64,000 nucleotides of DNA from Anopheles merus (GCF_017562075.2 NC_054084.1:16568798-16632797), one strand, 5' to 3'. Positions 1-13,863 are shown, counted from the first letter of the stretch. Numbers and translations are program-made. The notes: generated by a model not told the origin, from the letters alone.

Positions 1-3000
1 TAGGCGAGGGGTTGTGTGTGTGTGAGGTTAAAAGCATACAAATACAGAGGAGAAAAAACTATCATGTGCGTTTCACAAAGACAACAAACCGGAAGACACA
101 ATGGAACATTATTTCTCGCTATAGAGGTGGAAAGTTATTGCAACAAGCATACAGTGTATAGTGTGGTGCATGTGTTCTTGTGCCAGCAAGTGGTGCTGGA
201 AGAAAGAGCTAGCCATCAGTGTAACATATTTGCATTTCTGTTTTAAAACCCGATACAATAATCAATAAGGAGGCAGTAAAGATATGAAAAAAAATACGAA
301 AAACGCCCAATATGATGTTCACATGGAAAAATGGTTATTATAACTACAGAAAGACAACCAATGCCATTATCTCATGCACAATTCGTTACAAAAAAAGCAA
401 ACACAAAGAAAACCGATAAAAAATACATTCACCCACGGTATAGTGTAATAAAACGTACAAGAATACTGGAACCGAGACAGAGAATGAAAACAAATCAATA
501 GAAAAGCAATTTTCTTCTCCACTAACACTGGTACTGCAGCTGGACTGGAAGCACATTTGAAACTTATACAAAAAAAAAAACTTTACCAACACGAAGGATT
601 ATCGTACAACCCTCCTCCCTAGCTAAGATTTCACACTATCCGATAAGAGTCAAGTAACACCCAACCACACATACAAAAGCATACATACGTTTAAGTGCTC
701 ATACATCTTTCACAAAGTTCGACAAAACGCACCGCAAAAGAAAGAATGAACCATTAATTGTTAAACGGTACTAGCGAACAGAAGACTTTACATGGTTACA
801 AATGTGAAAAATGAAGAAAGTCACTATAGAAGGAAAAATCAAGAGCAACTATGAAACTCCCACAGAAAGAGAAAGCAAAAGAAAACAAACAAGAAACAAA
901 TGAAAATGTTCAAAATACAGTATGAACCGTAAAAAAGAAAAGCAAAACCAGCTGAAAACAAAACAAATGTATCCATACTTTCTTTTGTTTCGGTTGTTGT
1001 TTTCCCCGCTACTCATTTTCCCTGGTGTAAGGTAGGAAGAGAGAGAGTATTAGTAAGGCGGCGTACACGGTAGCCAATGTGGAAGAAATGGGGCGATGGA
1101 CGAGGGCTCAAGAGGCGGGAGAAAAGGTAAACCGAACCCTGTGTAAGCTTCTATTGAAAAAATAAAAACCAAAAAGAAATACTATTGAATTAATATAACA
1201 GATCGTGTGTATCGTATACCATTCGTATTATATCACGTGATGACAAGTAGAAGGAAATGAAACGGTAGGTACAAAATGCATCCTTTCGCAGTATAAACTC
1301 TAGTCTAGACAAGTATTCACAGTCAACATTCAGTTTTGTTACTGCTCTACACTTGTCGTCGTTAGCGATGATTACACTGCGCCAAAATGTATGCAACCAG
1401 CAACACCACCATCAATAACAACAACAACTTTCCAAGGATCAGTGCAGAGCTTAGCGATCGCTAGAGCAGCACGTAGCTGCTAGATTCATGTGAAATGGAG
1501 CAAATTAGATTAAGTAAAAGTTTTAAAGCCCTTGGGACAGTAATCAATGAATTAAAATAAAACTGAATAATACACTTGTTGTTCTTGTTACTATGATGCC
1601 GGTAACTCTCGCTACATATGGATACTTTCGGGTATGCTCAATGAACTGTTTCTAAAAGCATGTTGTTGTAGGCTTGATGGACTCGAATAATGATAATTTA
1701 TTTTAACATTTAATATAATCCTTCTTGCTAGTAGTAGTGCAAACATTTCTAAATCTTATTTTTATTGAGTGTAAGTGTTACTCACGATGCGTTATGTGTG
1801 TTATATACGTAACGCGTCTAAAGGAGCAATTACACGTTGTGTCATCATAATATCTTAACTGAATGATTCGAGAAACTTTTACCGGAAATGGTTCGTTCAA
1901 CATTTTTAGAGTCAGACACTGGATCGGAAAATCCACTTAGACTTAACAGATACAGTTTTTGGACCGCATTTAAAATGTGAGTTGTTTGAGCACCAATACA
2001 AAATTAATTTTAATTCTGGAATGATTGGTTGAGGGCCTACCCCAGTACCAAATAATGTCATTATTAGTAAAATCAGCATGAGTTCAGCATCACTTCCATG
2101 ATCACTATAGCTTTTGGACGACATGTAGGGTCGGTATTGGTTAAGTACTAGCTTTATAACTGGTTTGAGATCGAGATAAGTTCCAGAACCCATATCAGAG
2201 TAACCAATCCATAAAATAAGCCATTTCTTTAGCTATTAATTTGAAGAGCATTTGGCACATAAATTAAAAGAATTTTCTAAATATTCCATTGTTTGTTAAG
2301 ATCTGACTTTATACATTAATCTTTATTATTTAACATAATTTTCCTTTTTTTCTTCCGTCCACTTTCAGAAGAAATCAATCAAATGTTTGAAATAATAATT
2401 ATTTTGAATCAAGTTTACATGTTTTACGATTGTTGAAAATTTACTACAACCTGATGCCTACAGTGCACCGATGACTCGAAGCCTAATCTCTCATATTTTG
2501 TACATCACCGACAGTAGCACCCAGCAAAGATCGACTGCAAAACATGGTTTTAATCACCCAAGGAGCATTTTGCCAGCTTCATGCATCACGCTCGCTTGCA
2601 GGGATGATTAAAATTTTAATCCCGAAATGCTTTGACAACAATCACAGTCCGCTCGGCGGTGTTGGATAGCTAAGCTGGTAGCTAAGCTTTTTTTTCTTGC
2701 TACGCGTTCCTTTCCCTCCGTGTAAGGCAGCCAGCAACCCGGAAGACAGAGGAACAGCAAAACTCCGTGTTCGGTGTCTCCCCTCTCGCGAGAAAATCCA
2801 CCATACTGTCCTTTTGGATGATCGGAGCCCGCTACGTGGAAATCGTTCCACTCGAAGGATTACCTCAAAGTGTGAAGTGAAATCTTCCGTCTTGCTCCTT
2901 CGTGCTTCCATCGACCCATCCATCCATGGCCATGTGACAAACGAGCGCCCGATTGCTTAAGAATCTCTTGCACGAAGTTTATCTTTCCCGTGCGTCTTGC

Positions 3001-4207
3001 AGCACCCTCCCCGAACGGTCCCTTCCGGCCCATTTTCACTTCAGGGCGAGTGCTTCCACGTTATCCATCGCGATTAATTTCTTACAACACCAAAACTCAC
3101 GCTGCTGCACGCAGCGTTCCGGAAGATCGAAGATGAAGACGAAAACCCACCGCCTACTCTTGTGCGCTTGTTCCGTGCTTCCGGCGAGCTGCATACAGCC
3201 TGCTGCGACGCGAGCGCAAAAGGCGAAAGCGGGAATTTGCTGGGATTTATTTCCACCCATCTCACCACTCACACCTTCACGTTTCTTTGTCGTTTGTTTT
3301 CCTACCAGATACAAACATCGAGATAAAGGAATTTTCACGTTCCACCGATTTGTTATCAGCTGTGCTGTTCTGGAGTTTACTTCCTCTTGCATACGGAGGG
3401 GATGGAAAGAGGGGGCCCACACGTCAATATGGCAGGCCGGCCGCCTCTTTGGTCGGGTTTCAAATCCCATTGAATGAAGATAAAAGCCGGTGACCGAATA
3501 AATGATAGTAAAGGGATGTCTGTGTGCAGCATTTGCTATTGGGTTTGTTGTTTTTGGTCGAAAGTTGGATTATTGGCGGGGACCGGTCGGGTTCTTTTCC
3601 CACACCTTCCCGATTACTGCATTGTACCTTTAGATGTGCTTTCTTCTGATGGTGGGAAGGCAATGGCTCCTAGCATTGCGACCAGCCATGTTTACTTTGA
3701 TGTAGTAAATCGTGAGAATGTCTGCTGGATGGTTATCATTGCAGGATAGCGCATGTGGTACAGACCTTAAACAACTTTAGCAACTAATCTGGAACGTTGC
3801 AAACAGCGTTCAGTATAGAAATTAAATCTGGCCAAAGGTTTCATGTTTTTTTTTTTTAAATATCTTAAATAATATGGGGAAAGTAGGTAAAGACGGATAC
3901 TGCAGGGCCTTGCTCATAAATAGATGGTAAAAGTAATTATCGAATAGCTCATCAATGAAACATTCAAACTGAGAAAAAAACATCACATTTGAGAAGATTT
4001 TTGGCATAACATATCCTAACATCAAACCAAGAAAGAGCTAAACAGAAGCTAAACATTATGCTGTTTGACGCACCACGCTGATATGATGCAGTTCACGAAA
4101 CCCAACATCTTTCCACGACTTGGACTAATATTATTAACAACAAGAAGAGGCTTTGATACGGAATCCAGGTGAAAAATGGCCTAACCTAACATGCTGTGGT
4201 TGTGGAT
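1..4207. other. Gene-free spacer
   Basis: No convincing coding region. 250-970 is strongly A-rich on the plus strand. 2640-3480 is GC-richer, with open frames on both strands at once (for example 2953-3477 plus against 3036-3470 minus), which indicates chance rather than coding. 1700-2420 is AT-rich. Confidence 0.6.
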
Positions 4208-5227
4208 TTAACATTAGAACCGCCGGGCTTTTCAACCTCACTAGAACCGCCAGATGGGACAATTTTGTCCCATTAGTTATCTGTAAATATTTAGACATGT
4301 TTATTATTACCTAAGGGTTTCTTGTGGATAGATAATTAATTAACATTATAATTAGGTATAGTCAAGCTTTATTAGCAACTCAATCAATGAAAAAATCGAA
4401 TTGTGATCATATGAACCGCATACCAAAGATATCAAAGCCAGTTTTCTGTAGAATAATATAACATTACAGAGCTTCTAGTGATAAACTCCTTATGATAATT
4501 ATATTATAGATTATTATTGCTTACAGGGTTGAACGACAGTAAATCTAGGCTTATAGCTACAAATTATTTAAACAATCAACTGATAAGTAGGGTTTTTATG
4601 ATAATGAAACAAGTCTAATGTTCAAAGTTTTTTGGGTATAGGCAATTGTCTATGACTCGCTTTAGAAACATCACAAAATTCGATGTCAACACAGCTCTAA
4701 ATGGTCAAAAGAAGAGGGCAAGGCTTTTTTCGGAAACAAAAGGAACACCTCGATAAATTATTTCAAGCATCTAAAACACATCTTTGTTTCATCAGAACCT
4801 GGCTCACATGAAACATGAAAGTTCTTTGCCTAGCTGGAAAAGAAAATCGCGTCTAGATATCTTTTCTGTTGTAAGTTCTTTGCACAAAACCCAATCATTG
4901 GTTCCCGCCAAATCCAGAATATTAAAAAAAAAAAATGAATGAACAGGCCATCTTCTACTAGCACTTTTCACAGAGTACTGTCCACGCATACTTTCTACCC
5001 AGTGCTGGCAAACTTGCAAAAATGTCCCATATGGCGGTTCTCGGATAAAAATGATTTTTTTAAAGAGCCATATGGGATACAATTATTTTTATGAGCGCAT
5101 TCGAAAGATCGTTCAAAATAAATAAAAGTCAGACATCTTCAATGGTTTGTCACGGCGGCAAGCGGAATAACACACCTTTTTCGAGTGCGATGGGACAAAA
5201 AAGTCCCATCGGCGGTTCTAGTGTTAA
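4208..5227. mobile_element. TTAA-flanked non-autonomous DNA element
   Basis: TTAA at 4208-4211 and 5224-5227 flank inverted ends that begin CA[TC]TAGAACCGCC. The right end also carries GATGGGAC-TTTTTT-GTCCCATC, and the left end carries a matching GATGGGACAATTTTGTCCCAT near 4253. Internal TGGCGGTTCT and GCCATATGGGA copies near 5030-5075 repeat the terminal motif. TTAA flanks are the signature of piggyBac-type transposition, but the end sequence is not the canonical one. No transposase is encoded, so the 1020-base element is non-autonomous. Confidence 0.75.
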
Positions 5228-8055
5228 GTAATTTCCTAAAGAGAAGTCCTAAACGAAGTCCTCTTCAATAAGCAGCAAACAACTATAACTGCCCGATATT
5301 GCAATAATGCTTTAGATTCTGCCAGCGGCGAATCTAACGGTAGCCGGCGGTCTAGGCGGTCACCTGAGGCCCTGTCGCTTTTGGGACCTGCCCGTAGAGG
5401 GACCTCCAATGGCAGTCAAATACATTCCCTACAGCAAGCTAGGTTTAATTCATATCCTGCCTATAAAATGTGCGCTCAAGTTTCATGATGTTTATGGAAA
5501 ACAGATAAAGACTTTTGACTACTCAATCTGGAGCTGAATAATTGTTCTGATAGTTCTATATATGCTACCATTCATTTAAATTTATCCTAAAAAGTCATTT
5601 TACATATCACTTTCAAGCAAACAAACATAATGCTGTTCTAGTATTATTCTTATCTAGAGAAATATTAAAACATTATCAATGCCATCTGATTACAAAAGAA
5701 GAAATGCTTTCTTTCCCTCTCCTAATTTGTTTCCATGATAAAACAAATCATCGAACCGAGTGATCAATCCACCGCTACGCTGATGTCCGGATGTGGATCG
5801 AATCAAGCCAAAAGACAAAGAGCTCGAAACTCGAATCCTTTTACAGATGAATATCCTCCTCGTAATGATGGGACAGGAAATGAAGAGAGGAAACTTTGGT
5901 TCCCCCTCCCTCATCTCACCACTGCCGACAGCTACACCATTGCTCCATCTTCTTCACCTTCAACGTTCGCTTTGTTCGCACGTCGCCATCTTTCCCCCGA
6001 CCGGTCGACAATGATCGATAAGCAGTTAATCTTCATCAAAAAAGTAAGGAAAGCGAATAATTATTTCCGGCCTTCTTTCTGGGCTTTCCTCCCAATCGCA
6101 CCGGCTTCCCTTGCTATTGTCGCTATTGTTTCGTCGGCTGGATTTTTTTTTCCCCCAATTCCATGAAAATGTGTTACCGTTGGTAAAAGATTAAAAAAGC
6201 ACACCGACGGACCGACTTGTGGAAGCATTAAAAATGCTCAAAAAAAGGAGCCCAAAGAAAACCATAAACCAACGCAAAAGCAATGCAAAACAAAGTCTCA
6301 CAACATTGGCAACAACCCTCGGTTAGTGAATTTTCGGACGGTTATTTTTCATTTCCTTCCGGAGTGCGAAACCTGGACGCGTTTATGTTTGCTAACGTAA
6401 AAATTTCCCCCCATTTACGACCACTCACACACACACCAAGCACACCCGGACCCGATGGCGATGATGAATCGCCATCACATCAAGAAGCCCCCGGGCCACA
6501 TTTCACCCGCCCCCAAAGCACCCGGGCCAAGATGTCGAGTAAATCTTGGGAGGATTTGCGATGATCTTCGCCATTCCCTTTCGGCGCGATTCCTTTCCAC
6601 ATTCCACCGCAAGTAAGATTTTTCCAAATGGTGTGGAAAGGCGACCACACCACAAAGACGAACCAACCGCCAAATTGAAATTGATTACAGCCAAAACCGG
6701 TACCGGAGACCGGTGCTTTTGCGTGGTTGCGGGGCCGTAGCTTGATCTTCCGCTACCTTTGGCCGGGATTTCTTGCAAGGATTTTGGCCGCCACCGGCAC
6801 CAACACGACACGGCTCGATTATTTTGGAGGCTGGGGGGCACTGGTTTGATGGGCAATGGATTACCGTCACCCTTACCTGGGCCAAACCGTGTCCGTGTTT
6901 GTGCACCGTGCTTTTGACGGTGGTGATATGTTAGCAAATGAGCTCCGTGAGCCAAACCCATTAGGGCATTAGTAATGGTCGAAGGGTGGGTGGGATGGTT
7001 CGGTCCTAACGATGCACCACGCAGCTTCGCAAGTCGTACGTGGGTAACACAGCTCTGAGGGGATTGTGTGTTGTGGAAGGTGTGGAGAAACGTAACAAAA
7101 AAAAAGGAAAATCCCATTAGCGATGTGCATGTGAGTGAGTGTGTGTGTGTGTGTCGATCTATCTGCAGTGAAACGCAAGTTACAGATACAGATCATTCTA
7201 TCTACAATAGAGAGGTAAACATGCGAAAAACAGATTTCTTAGATTTTTCTTGCTTAGTGTTGTGCAGGGTAGAAACATAGCTTTAACCTCCAAAACAACA
7301 CAGATTTCTACAATTGAAGTTTAGTTTTTGTGTGTTTAAATTTCCAATTGCTTTTTCAATTGGATCTGGATAAATATTACATCCAAATATTAATTTGCTT
7401 TTATTAATATGCCATAGATTTGTTCATATGCCATACCATAAACTATTTGTATGAAGGTTACCTGTGCTGTACCTGATGTTTACGGTCAAGTTTAGATTTT
7501 ATTGCAAAAATTCTTTACGATTTTAATGTTTTACAGTTTTGATAATGTGGGTATGTTAACTTAACAGTTTTTACCTGTATATATGAAGTGTGTTGGTTGC
7601 TCATAATTTACTATAACATTTATTCTAAATACTCTTGAAAAAAGAAACAATTGATGAGCTTTTAACGATGATGTTTTTTTTACAGCTATACGCCTTAAAA
7701 AAAGGATTTCTCCGGAATCAAAAGAAGGAAATAACAAAAACTGTTTTTAGTTTAAATTTTACACTTAATTTTAACACTTAACAATTACATATACGAAAAT
7801 TCGTTTCTGCTTTTAAACGGAAGAATACTTTTATCAGAAACAATCGGAAAATGTCTGGCTTAAACGAGTTAAACTAGTTAAACTTCTCTTCAATCCATTC
7901 GACATAATTGATACTCTCTCGGATTGAGTAAACAGTATCACAGTCGTTGTATTAATTTATACTGTATTAAATTCATAAAGTGTTTTTGTAATTTTAAAGG
8001 AAGTTTTTTTACAGCTTTACGCCTTAAAAAAGTATTTCACCTGAATAAAAAGTAA
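5228..8055. other. Gene-free spacer
   Basis: An isolated GC-rich patch at 5320-5440 lies in AT-rich DNA and may be a repeat fragment. 5700-7100 has mixed composition with overlapping chance frames on both strands. A short GT-rich run lies at 7130-7153. 7290-7670 is AT-rich and featureless before the direct repeat at 7673. Confidence 0.6.
7673..7762. repeat. Direct repeat unit, uninterrupted copy
   Basis: Shares TTTTTTTACAGCT-TACGCCTTAAAAAA with 8003-8030 and ACAAAAACTGTTTTTAGTTTAAATTTT with 8685-8711. The second copy is split by the fold-back element at 8056-8680, so this copy approximates the pre-insertion sequence. Confidence 0.75.
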
Positions 8056-8680
8056 TACAGGGTTTTACAAGTCAGAATCGAATGTCAGCAAAACAATTTC
8101 AGAAGCTCAAGATGCAGTTTAGCTGTCAAAAGTTGTTGTTTCACCGCATCGATGCTATTTTTAATAGCGCAATTTGATTTTTAAATCGCTAAAGTTGGTT
8201 TTTAGAGGTATTTCGCATCGTTTTGCAAATTAAATCACGTATTTTGATATTATTTGTATACAAATCATTTATTTAGTGCGTTTATAGCTTTATATTTATG
8301 AACTATTACGTATTTATTGTGAAAAATAATATTTTCTGGGCAAAAAGCTACGAGCCCTTGCGTATGTAAACATGTACAATGTTTATGTAGCCTTTTGCAC
8401 AAAAAATCGCAATTTTACCATAAATACGTAATATTTCATAAATATAATGCTTAAACGCATAACAGCATTGATCTTACTCATATAATCTCAAAACACATGT
8501 CTGAATTTGCAAAACGATGCGAAAGGCCTCTAAAAAACAACTTGAGCGATTTAAAAATCAAATTGCGCTTGTGAAAAATAGCATCGGTGCAGTGAAACAA
8601 CAACTTTTGACAGCTAAACTGAATCTTGTGCTTCTGAAATTGTTTTGCTGACATTCGATTCTGACTTGTAAAACCCTGTA
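8056..8680. mobile_element. 625-base near-palindromic fold-back element, TA-flanked
   Basis: It starts TA-CAGGGTTTTACAAGTC and ends GACTTGTAAAACCCTG-TA. The arms mirror each other almost to the centre near 8368; for example AACGATGCGAAA with GATTTAAAAATCAAATTGCG in the right arm mirrors the left arm, and inner segments around CGTATTTATTGTG and CATAAATACGTAAT also pair. No ORF. A TA target-site duplication and a CAGGG end fit a Tc1/mariner-like MITE, but the family is not identified. It sits inside the second copy of a local direct repeat, which acts as an approximate empty site. Confidence 0.85.
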
Positions 8681-8711
8681 AATTACAAAAACTGTTTTTA
8701 GTTTAAATTTT

Positions 8712-11439
8712 GATTATGCGACTTAAACCGACGAATGTTGTGACACGCGGTTAATAACCTTTACCCCATTCACAGTTTCGAGCACGAGTAATCGGGAATT
8801 CGAACAAAGTCTCTTAAACTGGAGCCTTAAACTTCCCTATAAACTACACCAGTTTAAAGGAATTTCGCAAAAGTCCTTTAAAAACAACTGTGACGCTGCT
8901 TTTTCGTTGCTTTCTGCTAGATTCGCTCGAAAATGATGTTTCCTATCGTTATAGTTGGTCATGTAGCCATTTTATACTTAAATAATACCATTTTTTTATA
9001 AAATAATGTCACCCAAAATAAGCTTTTGGCTTTCAAAAAAAAAAACCAAAGTTATGACTGTAAAATGAGCTCGACGGCATCGTCCACCGATAGAAGAAAG
9101 TCTAAGTTACGAACACACCAAATCATTGGCGCTTTCAACACACTTGACCACACACAAATCCACAATTTCAGGTGTATCGAGTACAAATCGAGCAGATATG
9201 GAAAAACAATTTCCAAATATCACTTGGGTAATAGAACAAACTCTAAACTAAGAATTTTTATAAAATCATAAATAATAGATAGTTAGGTGTATGACTTTAA
9301 TGCGAACAGTAACCACATCTTTGAGTCACATTGTATAATAAACACTTACATGTACCTGAAATGCAATCAATTTAACACTTTCAGCAAAGAAAATGAGTTT
9401 TATTTCCCGTTTGTAATCAAACATACTCCCATAAAGCGTACAAATCGAATGTTGAAACACATCCATCCTCGATTGAGATCCAAACATAAACTAATCGAAA
9501 CCGTTCAAAAGCCCAACACTGTTAGTGCCGCCCGCTTTGGAAGCTGTTAAAGATTAACGATGCACAGAAAATCGAGTAAATGGTCAACGCTGAGCAATGG
9601 ACTAACCAGCTCATTCCTCACCTTCAACTACCACCAAGTCCAAGTGGTCTAATCGCCCCTCCAACCGTTCCCTCCAAAAACACCCCTACGTAAAGAAAGC
9701 TGAATTACCGGTACCGGTTCCACACATTCGCACTGCTACAGGGGACACATTCCGGTGAGCGCTTTGGGCCAGTAGCCGGTACGAAAGTACGTGGTCAGAA
9801 TGTGATTACGAGCCGGCATCACCGATGACAGGCAATGGCCGATAAAATCGGTTTTCCTACTGCCCGAAAGTCAACCACCACCACCACCACCACCACCGCT
9901 GCCAGGTGGAATACGGCGCGTCCGTGCCAAAGTTCGCAACGGTACGGAACGGGCTGCAAGTGAATGTGTGAGAGGATAGAAGGAAATGATGGAGATAGAT
10001 TCGGTCCGTTGGTCGCTCGCTAATCGAATAAATTGCCGGTGGAAATAGTGCGGAAAAAGCTTTTATTATTAATTGAAACCTTTGTCACTTCCGAAAGGCC
10101 GAGCTTAAGATCGGTGGCAGCCCGCCCCGGGAAAGATGCTGGGAGCCGGATGGATAGGTCAGACAGTTCGCAGGCGAAAGTGTTAGTGCACGTACCTGTA
10201 CCTGTACCTACCTGTGTGTATGTCTCTGTGTGTGTGTTTGTGTGTGAGTGGGTAAAGTAATCCTAACCAACGCGGGGGCAGATGGACGTATGATGGCCAC
10301 GTGGCGAATGAGGGGATAGATTAGCGAGGGAAACATTTTCCCCTTCCAGCTAGAAATTCCGGGATCCGAACTGGCAGGATTCGAATGATACCCGCGCCGT
10401 CATGAATTATTCAACCGGCCGCATTTGGGATCGGAGCATTCGAGCAGCGCCACTCCGCTGGTCGCCACAATCCGATGGGTAATTTGGACGTTTCGGGAAG
10501 GGCCTGATCCCGTGCGGTTCGGTTGCCGCACATCGAACTTTGTTTTCCAATCGGTGGTACGCCATTAGACAATTACTGCAGTTACGCTTACGCAAAGCAA
10601 AAAAAAATAAGCGCACACATTCCCACACAAACACACAGGGGCAGTAGAACAAGTCCGGTCAAAATGTCAAACAGCTATGGTTTAATTTTACATTAACCTG
10701 CCTCATCGGTGTCATCGGTGACATTTTGTATGTTGGAGTATGCCGTTGTCCCACTTCATTGTTGAGTTGTTTTGCTTTGTGATTTGTTTTTTTCCACTGC
10801 AAAATGACTTGTGTACGGTGTACAGTGAGACGATTGCTCAATCGATACACAAAAATAGATTCATTTGAATGTCACTGAATCGCAACACTGCTACTTTTAC
10901 TTTATTTATTTATTCAATCCATTATTTACGATTACGATTGTGACTCTGGTATGGTTAAATTTCTTGATTTTTTTTAATAAATAAAGACTAGAAAAAATTG
11001 AAACATTCATTCAGCAAGCCTGTTATTTAAGAAATGTGTTGCTTGAAAAGCAAATAAGAAATAAGTGCCGACGAATGCCATTTCTATAACCCAACGAAAT
11101 CGGGAAAATCCAACTGGTAGCATAATGAACATTAAAAAAAAAATACTACATATTTGTCCTTGTTCGATAACTAATAAATAATAAAATAATCAGAACAAAG
11201 TGTTATATGTTCATAATACAAGTAGCTAATTACAAGAAGCTAGTAAAAATTAACTTATAATAGATGAATTGTGTACCGAGAACTTTTTTACCAAATAGTT
11301 GCCTTGTGGTTTCGTATTATTTGGATTTTGTTAATGTGGGTCTCGCTAAAGTGAGTTAAAAGATTCGAATCTAAATTGCTAAACCAACGATTTGGAGTCG
11401 CTTATGCTTTCTTATACCTACTACTCATGTGTTGTACCT
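8712..11439. other. Gene-free spacer
   Basis: AT-rich at both ends, with a GC-richer unique block at 9690-10660 containing the (CCA)n tract and a GT-rich run at 10190-10250. No gene, RNA or mobile element was recognised. Confidence 0.6.
9874..9897. repeat. (CCA)n microsatellite
   Basis: Eight CCA units in a GC-richer, otherwise unique stretch. Confidence 0.9.
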
Positions 11440-11570
11440 ACTGAACTCACACTTGTGGGACACTTCCATGACCCTTTCTTGTGGAACTTTCTGTGGAGAA
11501 TATGAAAGCGAACTTCATATTATAGAAATTGGACTTTTCAACAGGCTCCTTGGATTTGTCCCATTCCTAA
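11440..11570. repeat. Dispersed repeat containing TTGTGGGACACTTCC, copy 1
   Basis: Shares TTGTGGGACACTTCC and, further on, a TTGTGGAA / ATGAAAGCGAACTT / ATAGAAATT pattern with 53275-53345 in the same order and orientation. This indicates two decayed copies of one interspersed element. The ends were not resolved. Confidence 0.55.
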
Positions 11571-11854
11571 ATAACTATTGGATTTATCCGATTCAAATAA
11601 TTATACCACCGACGAATCGACGTGGCTCTTGCATGACGAAAGTATCCCACACGAAAACACTGTCATTTGCTGTTTAGCAGATCACGTCTGTCAAAATGAG
11701 CTCTGTTCACAGCTGCTAAAATGTAAACAACTTTTCCAAAATGCTAAGAAAGTGTGAGGCAAGAGCGTGTTGTAGTAAGCGTAGTAAGCGTGTAGTAAGC
11801 GAATCATCATAGAGATGGCGTTAGTGGATCAACTTTTTAACCTTATTTTCAAAG

Positions 11855-12403
11855 TCTATATAATACAGAGGTCGATGCCTAGCTCGATTTTGGTCCACCA
11901 TTTTGAAAGCTTATTTTTGACAGTTAGATGAAAAAGCGTTCACAAACGATTCCAAACAACCAAACACTTTTCAGAGCTAATTGTGCATATTGTGCTCAAA
12001 ACTTAGTGTAACTATACATTGCTTTTTCATGAACGTGACATGGAGTGATTTTTTCAGTAATTCATCGCTTAAAAATGACCACAATCAAAAATCTGGCCCC
12101 TTAGCTTTAGCCCTCTGGAGCTGCACATGATTTCGTCATAATTTCGGGCACTGATTTTGTTGTAATTGATAATTTCACTATGATTCTATCTTTTCTTGAT
12201 ATTCGCCAACTTTTTTAAGTGCAATATTACGAAGAAACAATGTAAAAATGACCGAAAATGCATTCAGACCACTGTATGCACAACAACTAAAACCTCTATG
12301 TATACTACGATGAAACTATTGAAGCTTTTTCATCCAGCTGTCAAAACTTTCCCACGCTTTTTGATGCAATGTTCTGCATGACTCGATCTCTGTATTATAT
12401 AGA
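11855..12403. mobile_element. Inverted-repeat element (MITE-like)
   Basis: TCTATATAATACAGAG at 11855-11870 is matched in inverse orientation by CTCTGTATTATATAGA at 12388-12403, a perfect 16-base pair of ends. The similarity continues imperfectly inward for about 90 bases, including TTTTGACAG and GATGAAAAAGC on both arms. No coding capacity. The target-site duplication is unclear, although TA is possible. Confidence 0.75.
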
Positions 12404-13429
12404 ATTTGCTTATTTTTATCGAAGTGTCACGTCGGTTCGTCGGTGCTTATACACCAATTCGGACGAGTATAGAGTACTCTTCCCATCACATTAAGTTAGA
12501 TTTCCCGAAGAAAAAGTCAATAATGGGTCCCACAACTATGAGAGCCCCTGAAACCCCCAGTATTAATTATTTTTACATTACTTTATTGTTTGCTGTATAT
12601 GTAAAGCTAAATCTTAAGACAATACGGAAGAGTTTTAATGGTGCTCTCTGGCTGGGGTTCCTGTAAGATAAAAGCTCCATCCTTTGGTTTATTTATGATT
12701 TATTTATTTTTCAAAAGACATTTAAAAAGATCTGTACAAGTTCATAAAAATTAATAAAAGCAATAAGTCTTGTAATATATTTAAAAAAAATCATTTTTAA
12801 AAATGCCCTTAAAACGAAGTTTATAGTGGAAAACAGATGATTGATACTACAGACAGACTACTGATACTATCAATGATTGAGCAGATGCTCACTATATCAC
12901 ACTCCTTGCAAGTTATCAACGCACACGAATGCACCACAATCATCCACGTAAGTTTATTTTCCTATTACTCCACGCAATCACACCAGAATCGTGCAAAATG
13001 GCAAACGTACCGCGTAGGTGCGGGCAAAGCGAGTTTTTATTTCCTGTCCATTAAATATGAAGTACTTTCCTACTCCGGCAGAGGAGGTTCCATACACTCA
13101 TGAATGGTTAACTCGCGGTCAGCTCATCCACCATCGCTCGGGAGGTGAAATGAAAGCACAGACACACACACACACATACACAATCTCCAACAATCATCCA
13201 CTGTAAAAAGAACAAATCACGGCTTACCGATCTCGACTACACAGGCACATTATGTAGTATGTTTTTTGCCTTGCGCTCCTGTCTGATCTGCCATTCTCTT
13301 GCGTTGTTTTCTTCTCCCCAGCTCGCGCGTGTGATCGTTCTGGAGTAGCCAAACAAAAAAAAGAAGAAGAGAGAATACTCCAATTACTGCTCGAGAGTGA
13401 AAATTATTCAACAATTCATGGCAATTCCG

Positions 13430-13448
13430 CCCCCCCCCCCCCCCCCCC
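13430..13448. repeat. Homopolymer C19
   Basis: Nineteen consecutive C. A tract of similar length in G occurs at 36107-36125. Length is error-prone in sequencing. Confidence 0.9.
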
Positions 13449-13778
13449 ACCGGCGGCTCCGTGATACGGAAAGAATTAAAATTAGTGCCCATCAACAGGA
13501 CACACAGCCGAACCCAGTCACGGATCTTCTTTCGCACGGCCCACACACACACACACCGAGTATTCGGCGGTAGCATAAGTAATCTTTTTCAATTTGAACC
13601 CGCACACATACTGGCCGGCTGGCTGCTGATGTTGCTGGTCTGCGAATCGGTGGATGGGATTGAGGATTAAAAATTCATACACCTTTGTTGCTCGGACGTC
13701 AGGCAGTGAGGCTCACAACGGCCCGTTACATACAGGCGCACAGCCCACACCATGGATTGGATGCAGGTGAATTGTACT

Positions 13779-13786
13779 TACACACA

Positions 13787-13861
<75 letters not shown>
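13779..13861. repeat. (CA)n microsatellite
   Basis: About 40 dinucleotide units with one TA interruption at 13792-13793. It creates long spurious open frames in both directions. Confidence 0.98.

Positions 13862-13863
<2 letters not shown>

Noticed and set aside
2953..3477. A 174-codon plus-strand frame
   Set aside because: A 144-codon frame occupies the opposite strand and neither has recognisable domains, so both are likely chance frames in GC-richer DNA.
5320..5440. A GC-rich patch considered as another SINE head
   Set aside because: No B-box-like GGTTCAA motif and no second copy in the window.
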